Assembly (NCBI GenBank): GCA_963281255.1
Contig: OY725488.1
Location: forward strand, 12,187,524-12,251,523
Direction of reading: 5' to 3'
Source of the DNA: Aphrocallistes beatrix
Taxonomy: Eukaryota > Porifera > Hexactinellida > Sceptrulophora > Aphrocallistidae
DNA length: 64,000 nt
A program made the position numbers and the translations under genes. How positions within the stretch are numbered: the stretch's first letter is position 1; each line of letters opens with the position of its first letter. The notes under the pieces are model-generated. The model was given only the letters and a program-made list of their open reading frames with translations. It had not been told where the DNA came from and searched no databases. Shown here in pieces: positions 55,885 to 64,000 of the stretch.

Positions 55885-58110
55885 TTCAAACCCCCAGCTA
55901 GTGGTCCATATAAACCGACTCTCTCGCTTACTAATTTTAATTTTTCCACTTCCCTCTTATTATCCCCATTTATTAAATTAAGGTATATTCATTTTATCCA
56001 ACACACCTTTTCACTGTTTGTATCAACTATTTTCATCTGAATTATATCAAACATTTTGATCTAATCTTAGCTAATCTGATTTGTATTGTGAAAAGCTACC
56101 TCGCTTTTATTCGGACCAAAGACTAGGTTCTGATTACTGGCAGCTGGGGTCCCCCAGTAGGGTCCAAAGGTTTGGCCCTTGAAGCTAACAACAATTTGTC
56201 CTACATTTAGACAGATTTATCTAATTTAGAGTTTCTAGAAATACAAATAACCTCTGATAACACCTTCCCTTCAATTATTTTATAATTTACTTTAGATAAA
56301 TATTCAGAATTTATTCAACCAGGGCGTCTCCATTTATTTCCTTCTTTTATTCTATTCATTCAGTCTAGCTAGATATGAACCTCAGCAACCGGTGAGTCTG
56401 TCAGAGAAGATTCTATAAGATTTGAAGTTTGTCATCCATGGTCCATCATCCTATTCTGCTGTAAGATGAGGAAGCTTTACTCAGGAAGGAACGCACTCCT
56501 GAACCAGGGATGAAGCAGACAAGTTCCCTTCTCTTTATTATTAGGTTTGTTGCTTTGTTTAATTATTTGTTTATTTTTGTTTGTTTGTTTGTTTGAATCA
56601 CTTTGGCTACGACTCTGCTAAATTGTCTCAATACCCAATTTATATTGTAGAGGGATTTGTCAGAATCTAGTCAGAATTTCCTTTACTGGCGTTTGTCAGA
56701 ATCATTTTTATCAGTTCTGACTTTGTTAGAATGGGAGTTCTATTCTAGTTTCGTAAGAGGTTGGTTGAGTGGCATTTTAGTTTTTTAGAATGAATAGAGA
56801 GCTAAAGTGAGCATTTGTTGAAAGGAGTACGACAATTCTTAACACCAGCTCGAATTACCCTGATAGGTCAATTCTGTGCCAATTTCACAAAATTTAAAAA
56901 ATATAAATTTGTCCCTCCGTTAAAGAAATAATGAATTGCGTTCCGGGTACTTTAAAAGAATAAATTGTGATTATTATAAAATATAGTAATGAATAAGATA
57001 TAAGGAGATGATGATGATTAAGATAATTGACATCATTCATTTCCTATTTAAAGTTGTGCGCTACCCTCTCAAAAATTCTATCCTGGGGCGGTACAGGTAA
57101 CTACCAATTAGGTCCCTTATAGCGTTTTCTCTAGCTAGAACATTCTTCGCCTTTTGTACCTTCTCTCCAGCTATACCGTATATTTAGCCTGCCTTCTTCT
57201 ACAAGACCTTGTTCCCGCTTTAGTGCAGCTAGAAATTTCCGTATATTTGTATGATGACACCCGACTGTTACATTGAAGTTGCGATGCTACGCTTCAACTT
57301 ACTTCGTCGTTCTCGGGAATCCGTAGGCAGTGTCAAAATGGTGGTTCCACATGCCGATAGGGAACAGTGCGCGTTGATATGCGCCACCTGGGAGTAGATG
57401 CGGAATAAATAGTTGAATTAGGAATAAAACCTAAAATTGGAGGGAGAGCGAAAGTCAACATTTTTGGAGAGTGATTTCATAATAACTTAGTGAAAGGGGC
57501 ATTTTAGGTTTGAAATAGTGTCAGATTGAGTGTGAAAGTGGTATTTTTTCTTGATGTCGTACTAGTGGCATTATGTATTTTCTTATTTTGCAGGTTTTAG
57601 TCTACTTCAAAAAATTTTTCGAATTTATTCCTATTTAAATTCGTACTTATTCCGGTGACCCCTACCGAGGTAGATGTAAGGTGTCGTTAATAACAAGAAC
57701 GCGGAATTTGACATAAAATATATTTTTGGACGAATTATTTAGCATTCCAGGCGGTTGTCAGGTATTTTTGTCGGATTAGAGACACTCAAGTATCTCTGAG
57801 TCTAAGTTCTATTATGCCCTGGGACCTGAAGAGCATTTTATTGCGAAATACGGTCCAAAATACCAGGGATTCTCAGTTAAGCTTTGTTCTACAAGTATGT
57901 TTGGATTTAAGCTCGAATTCCTATGAAAAATGATTTTCTAGACAAATTTCTACTTTCCTAATTTCTTTAGTTTAAATTCGTCTTTCGATTTTGGGTCTTT
58001 TTCCTTCTTCGGAGATTTCTTTAGATCAAATTCTCATTTGGCAATATTTGGTCCAATTCCGACATTTTTAGATTCGATTTCAGGCAAGAAAAATGTTAGC
58101 TCTCCTTCTC
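55885..58110 (+). repeat. Duplicated unit R, copy C
   Basis: Longest copy; joins the left part shared with copy B and the right part shared with copy A. It acts as the empty-site reference for the two MITEs in copy A. 57020-57420 is unique to this copy. No gene. Confidence 0.7.
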
Positions 58111-60504
58111 CTACTTCCCTCATCTTCCCTTCTCTTAGTCACATAATCATCAATTTTTTTACAGAAAAATCGGGTTGGCAATTTGACCCTTTTGCAAGTC
58201 TGTTGTGTCTGACAGTAGTATAAATGAATAGTTACCTTTATTCAGACATTCAGTAAGCAAAACGTGTATGTTTTTTCAAATTCTCTTTTAACTTCACATC
58301 CAATGTATTAATCAAAACCAATTTTGAATCTCAGATATTTCTCAATTTCTTCTCTTTTAGCTAATTGAGACATTAAATCAGTCTAATCGTTAGAAAGAAA
58401 TAGTTTAAATACCCGATAAAGTACAAGCTAAAATAGAAATGATGATGACGTCACTACGATATAGCAAGAATAATGAGACTGAATTTAACAAAATACTATA
58501 ATATACTGTGCAAGCCTAAAGAATATAATCTAAAATCCCAGTTCAAACTGTTGGAATAAGTAAAATAAACTGCTATGAGATAGCTATAAAGTTTTACTAC
58601 TATAAGAGTGGATTTTCTAAATAAATACTTGACAGAATGTAGGAATACTTTGTCTAATACTTGTATGTTCGTTATATATTGAATATTCATCTTATCCGTT
58701 GTCTAGGATTTCAAATTCTGTATCAAGCATTGAACAGAGAATATTTGTAATCCATAGTAATAAATGACTCGAGATGTCTAGTAAGTATTTCCTAACCTTT
58801 CCATTCTATTGTTTAATTTTGGGTGATGATTTGATATATCTGTTCTATCCAGGAAATGAAACTTTAACGAACAAACTGAATAAACGAAATTCAGTTCATC
58901 TCAGATTGACGCACATTAGTTCGCGTTCACCTCCTAACTTCAACTCCACTAGCGCTCTTCTTTATTCCTATCTTTAAATGGAATATTTGTCTAATTTATT
59001 TTCTTTATCAAAACTCAATTATTTTTAGTGTAACTCTGGCAGGAATCCATACCAAGGACATTGTTCAAATCCATCCTTCCAGCTACCTGATGATTGTATA
59101 CGTATCATATTCCTTGTGAATTTTGGCGTAGATGTATTTTTACCTTTTTCACACCTCTCGGATAGATACCCAATCATGTTTGTAATTCTATTTTTGACTT
59201 TCAATGCAAAATATTCCGTGTCCACCCATCTTTTCGAAGGCCATACTTTTATATTATTTATCATCTCAATGCTGTTGAGATGATTAATAGTTTATAATGG
59301 AGTTGTTATTCTGTAAACATCAGAAGTCAACTTTCCAAATCTAAAAGTTAGTATAATTGGAAATATTATCAACTCTTAAGGAGAATTATCCAATGTGAAT
59401 ATCTAATTCAGTTCATCTCCATTCAGTCAGTATTCAGTAGAGATAGACTGTACTGGAGAGTTTATAGTTAGGATTCTGATTCTTATATCCCTGGTTCCTT
59501 CAATTCTTGAACAACTCTGTCTATCTCTGTGAATTAACTTCCTGATTAGAGACAGCAGACAGAACTTAGTGATTTTATGTGTAAAATTAAGTTTAATAAG
59601 TCTGGTGTGTAACACTTTTATTCGATGAAGCCGAAACAGATTTCTGACCATATATGGAAATTGTTTATAGAAAGCTTAAATCCTTTATGAGGGATATATA
59701 GACATCTTGTGTTGCACAAAAGCTTATTTATTAGAAATTTATCAAAATTGATATTATAGTTTTCAAAGTTATATTTTGTTTATTTAGAAGATTCTATTAT
59801 TACCAAAGTATATGTACGGTATTACGATAAATTTAGCTCTCCATACAAATCCATTGTCTTCAAAGCGTCAATAATTTCTTTATTTTTATCAATCAATGTA
59901 TGGAAATTTGTATTGTCTTATCTCCTCATCATCATTAACTTATTCGATTTTTCTATGCTGGTACCAAGCTAATCATTTCTACCATTTTGTTCGTTACTAA
60001 CTATATCCAGTTCTGTTCCTGCTATCTTGATTCATATACGAAGGATTGATGCACATAAATTGGCTAAAATATCTGTATTTGGTTTTAGAATTCTTGGATT
60101 TAGTGTAAGATTCCTGCTTGGTTGGAAAGTATGTTTCTTAATGCAAGTAACATTTTCTCATGGTTCGTTTGCTAATAATTAATCTTGCTATTACAAAGTA
60201 TAAGTAAATTATGGCGTAGAGGTTCAAAATGAATTTGAAAAAATGCCAGTATTCGGACGGGAATGAGGTTGAAATTTGCAGTTTTGCGCATGAGTTCTCC
60301 AAAAATCACCCTTAGAGGCATTTTCCTTTTGATAACCTAAAATGCTTACTTGGTTGAATAACTAATCAAATATTGACAAATTTCCCACTTCAAATCCTTG
60401 GTAGCAGCATAACTCAAAAGGTATTCATTAATAAAAAATATCCCGCTCAAAAATACGCTCTGTCGTTTCCTCTATAAAATGACTTTTAATTTTGAAAAAA
60501 ACTA
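58111..60504. other. AT-rich stretch, no gene seen
   Basis: Several short frames (for example 58774-58977 and 59025-59264 minus) lack recognisable domains, splice context or composition shift. I see nothing supportable. Confidence 0.45.
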
Positions 60505-60906
60505 CAGTCGAACCTGCTATAACGGTCACCTGTCTATAGCGGTCACCAATGAACAGTCCCGTCAGAAATTCACCTGCTCAACGCGGCCAGCGGCCACCCG
60601 TTTGTATACCCTTACTGACCCTAAAACTGTATATAACGGCCATCACCTGTCTATAACGGCCACTACCTATCTACAATGGCCATCACCTTTTTCACTTTTT
60701 TATGTGTTTATTACAGGACCTGTTACGAACGATAAATAAATTACATGTAATTACTTCAAGTAATGGATTTCTAAAAGCTTGATATATATTGCACTACGTT
60801 GATACCTTTTGGGGATTAAGACAATTACCTGTATATAACGGTCACCTGTGTATAACGGCCAAAATTGTCCAGTCCCTTGGGTGGTCGTTATATACAGGTT
60901 CCACTG
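60505..60906. mobile_element. TA-target MITE with TATAACGGTCACC motifs
   Basis: 402 bp, TA at 60503-60504 and 60907-60908. Start CAGTCGAACCTGCTATAACG, end ATATACAGGTTCCACTG. The phrase TATAACGG(T/C)CA is iterated about six times at both ends. Confidence 0.8.
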
Positions 60907-60908
60907 TA

Positions 60909-61754
60909 TGCTAAATTTGGATATTTCCTTCAGTTTAGAAACTAAAATTTGTGGTTTTAAACTTTTCTCTGTGGTTTACCAAATTCCAAAATCCTCCTGT
61001 TCCATAGTTGTTGAGTCAGATGTGAATTCACTGAGAAGACACATTATCTGAAATTAGAATATTCCATTGAAGTACTTAACTGCATTATTTCTAAGAAACT
61101 ATTCTGTGTCTAAACCACTTCTCAAGTTCACCATGCTGCTATTAAGCCATCTGTTCTGACATGGTTATAATCTATTGTGTGGTTACTGACAAATCTTGTT
61201 TCAGCTTTATTGTCTGTTGTAACAGGATTGATAGTTGCAATTCAAAGTGATCGCTTTTCTCGTAGAATCACGGAACATCTCGTACAACCCACATTTCTTC
61301 CAATTAATTACTGTTTAAAATTAATGGTTGATGATAGATTCCAATCATCCAATAAGGTTGTTGATTATTTCAATTTCTCCTGAAGAATTAGTTTATTAGT
61401 GCAGCTCTTGTAGAGAGATGTCCTCATGACATGGACCATTACGTCCGTACACGCGACCTTGTGAAATAAAACTGTCTGATTTCTCCTGAATATACTTAAG
61501 ATCTCTTTCATTTAAGAGTGAAAATTATTTTAAAATGGATCAAATTCTTGTGAAGATAATGTTTTCTTCAAACGTGTAAGAAGATATCAGTGTGTTTCCT
61601 AGTTACCTAATAGTTCAATAGTATGTAGATACTACCTTATGAGGGTGGAGCTAAGCTAAGATTATCCAAAGATAGAAATATAATCAGTGACTCCATCGCA
61701 TTCATTATGATGTCAGTCTAATGTCTAGTTTAATTGGAATATCTTACTGATCTA
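60909..61754. other. AT-rich stretch, no gene seen
   Basis: No recognisable coding or repeat content. An AG-acceptor-like TTGTTTCAG at 61197-61205 precedes a short frame, but nothing supports an exon. Confidence 0.4.
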
Positions 61755-61983
61755 CACTGCCTGTACAAAAGTATTCGTACCCCAAGATTTGCCTTGCAAA
61801 TAGTTATAATACTAATTTGTTTAGCGAGTCACTGGCATTTAATTTACAAGAGATATGCTTAATTTAACTTCAATTTCGAATTCTCCATATTCCAATTACT
61901 CATTTTATAATCTTTCCACTTGATTAATCTCCCATAAGGTTAAATATTTTCAAACTGTGTCACCCCGTAACACTGATGGCTAA
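61755..61983 (+). mobile_element. Truncated Tc1-type MITE
   Basis: Begins after TA with CACTGCCTGTACAAAAG; the next ~220 bases match the left half of 62203-62670. Confidence 0.6.
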
Positions 61984-62202
61984 ATTATTAGTTGTGACTT
62001 GACAGAGATTCCCTGTTTCTGCATGATCACTATATCCAATATCTACTGTATAGACCGAGATATTCTGGGTGGTCGCTGGGCACTTGCATGCCTAAAATGA
62101 TCCTAGCCTATGGAATGTTGTATGTTTGTGAACTGAACTCTTGTATTGTTATCTTTTCTTTTCTATTGCAAGCTCTGTGATAATGAATCTAATATGATCA
62201 TA

Positions 62203-62670
62203 CATTTCCTGGACAAAAGTATTCGTACACCCAAAATTGACCATACGAATAGTTATAATACTAAGTTATTTAGCTAGTCAAGGGGATTTAATTTGTAGAG
62301 ATACGCTTAATTTAACTTCAATTTCGAATTCTCCATATTCCAATTACTCATTTTATATTCTTTCCACTGGATTAATCTTCCACAAGGTTAAATATCTTCA
62401 ACCTGTGCCACCTCGTACCACTAATGCCACCATATACAATGGTGATAACTCGCGATATGTGCCATAGGGTAGCAAATGCCGAAAATACTAAATCTTGAGT
62501 AATAAGTTGACAGCTAATAAAGTGAGTAATTTGAATGTGAAGGAAACGAAATTTAAGCCAGATTTAGTATATCTGTTACTAATTAGATGTTAAGACTTCA
62601 CAAATTGATTAGTATTATAACAATTTGGGTGGGAAATGTTGGGTGTACGAATACTTTTGTCAAGGGAATG
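62203..62670. mobile_element. Tc1-type MITE
   Basis: TA at 62201-62202 and 62671-62672. Inverted ends CATTTCCTGGACAAAAGTAT and its near-complement ATACTTTTGTCAAGGGAATG, with GTACACCC next. Interior CCACCTCGTACCAC phrases. No transposase. Confidence 0.75.
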
Positions 62671-62672
62671 TA

Positions 62673-63680
62673 TAATTATGGATCCTAGCAATTCTTAGGA
62701 AATAAGATGGAAATATTGAATATAATTCCCTTTTCATAACTGTTAGATTCGAATCCTATTAAACAGAACTGAACTTGTTCTCTCTGCACATAAGACAATA
62801 TATCTGTTTATTTCCTCTTTCTCAGTTGTTTACACGAAATTAATGAACTCCAACTAAACTCAATTGATTTTGTTTGTCTCGTTTGTTATGGATATCTCTC
62901 ACTTATCCAACATTAATTAGTTTCTAATTGATTTCTCTGCAAATTTTCAATCGAATTCAAATCTGTGACGAAGAGTATTTTGATTAATACAATCAGCTTT
63001 GCTTATCTGTGTTATGTGAATTTGTCCGTAGAATTTCTAGGAAGAACATACTTACAAGGCATCCATTCCATAAGCTATCTCCTAATAAGGAGCTGTATAG
63101 CATGGTAATAGTAAACTGCGGCGTCGTTGGGAACGAAATAAGATTTGAGTACCCAAATTCCCTTAGATACGCTATTGAGTGCATGGAATTTACACATTTT
63201 TACTTTCAGTCTCGTTATTTTATTCAATCAACTCCTGTTGCAGCTAACTTCTTGGTCGGTGTTTATTTGTGTAGACTTAATGCATACGATTTAATGCATT
63301 ATTTCACTATTCAACAGCGCACTTCGCACACTAGCGTAGCGCGGCTAGCGAGCACTTTTGTTCGCAGAATCGCGGAGATATCAACAAATACAGAATCGAT
63401 AGATTGAAAATGCCAAATTAGGAATCTACGTCCCTAAACTCCATGTCAACAGTTGAACTAGTTTCTAACATCTCTATACTAGGAACTGCATTGAAACTAT
63501 TCACAACACTAATTTGGAAATGATTGCACTTTGATTTGCAATGAAATGTATAGAGTCAATGAATTTAGAATATCTAAGTGCTTTGCATCTTTTAGATTGA
63601 GAAGCTGGAGTTGAAATCTGCTGCTTCAACGGAGCTTTGACGATGCAAACATTCCAGTGTAGATCTCTATGCACATCCCA
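62673..63680. other. AT-rich stretch with a degraded Helitron-like end
   Basis: 63314-63365 (GCGCACTTCGCACACTAGCG...GTAGCGCGGCTAGCG...) is a mutated version of the GC-rich 3' end seen at 1825 and 36652. No gene supported. Confidence 0.45.
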
Positions 63681-64000
63681 CGAGGAAGTGAGGAGACTCA
63701 TCCCAGCAAATGGCTGAGAGTCTAACAGCTCTCCTGCACCATAATAAGTGCTAAGAACCGCACTCGGTGAAGTCTCTAGTGAGAATACTCGCCTGAAACC
63801 AGTGCGTAGCCAGCTCTAGACTTTGGCGGTGCGTCTCCTCTTCAAGGAGGTGCGCGGGGTTGTCTCATTCCACCTCACACCTTGTCTACTCTGCCTGGAC
63901 CTGTGCTGATGACTGGACTGAAAGAGCTGAAGCTTCTAGTCGCTGCTCACAGTCCAGCAGAAGAGGAGAGTGACAAACTGATTCTGAGGAGAGTTTGTAC
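63681..64000 (+). other. GC-rich edge with an open partial frame
   Basis: Composition shifts to GC-rich here. From ATG 63909 a frame (MTGLKELKLLVAAHSPAEEESD...) stays open to the window end after 30 codons. It may be the start of an exon or mobile-element frame; no family recognised. Confidence 0.3.

Noticed and set aside
58774-59264. Short frames on both strands as exons of an unseen gene
   Set aside because: No conserved motif, no matching donor/acceptor pairs in phase, and composition equals the AT-rich background.
63009-63407. 132-residue plus frame
   Set aside because: Its C-terminal part is the degraded Helitron-like terminus and the rest lacks any domain, splice or composition support.

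Overview
The window looks like nuclear DNA from an early-branching invertebrate animal, and a sponge is my best guess. The signs are spliceosomal introns, a cathepsin L whose domain order matches animal cathepsin L, an intronless GABA-B-like class C receptor (a family known to be expanded in sponges), an NHL-repeat protein, a eukaryotic MATE transporter, and an AT-rich background packed with cut-and-paste DNA transposons and Helitrons. I see no bacterial operons, rRNA, tRNA or CRISPR array. The taxonomic call is inference; no single sequence here proves it.

Host genes are few. (1) 12380-12668 (-) is a terminal exon with an eIF2A/PYM-type C-terminal helix. (2) 22062-22217 (-) is a candidate first exon that could belong to the same gene. 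(3) 16173-18556 (+) is a GABA-B-like receptor whose frame is broken about three times. (4) 24597-26135 (-) is an intact MATE transporter. (5) 27882-31221 (+) is an intact four-exon cathepsin L of 333 aa. (6) 41571-42230 (-) is a small secreted, possibly GPI-anchored protein. (7) 47108-48007 (+) is an NHL beta-propeller protein. They share no obvious pathway and look like independent genes in a transposon-rich landscape.

The rest is mostly mobile DNA, much of it nested. 1.6-7.4 kb: two copies of a hAT-derived repeat flank a dead Merlin transposon that carries a 1.27 kb foldback element. 8.0-9.8 kb: a dead mariner carries two TA-target MITEs. 12.7-23.9 kb: many MITEs, foldbacks and palindromes surround the receptor gene. 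31.6-41.5 kb: a Ty3/Gypsy fossil, Helitron-like elements and a long inverted repeat with arms of about 870 bp. 43.9-46.0 kb: an unexplained GC-rich island carrying a MITE. 49.5-58.1 kb: a dead hAT transposase, then a duplicated repeat unit into which two MITEs with iterated motifs have inserted. 58-63.7 kb: AT-rich DNA with MITEs only. 63.7-64 kb: GC-rich sequence that runs off the window.

The most informative result is a Helitron-like family. It is defined by a shared GC-rich 3' end (a hairpin with paired changes, then an end in CTTG always followed by T), a TC 5' end preceded by A, and an empty-site comparison inside the long inverted repeat. I did not find a convincing new host system. All similarities and identities were judged by eye.
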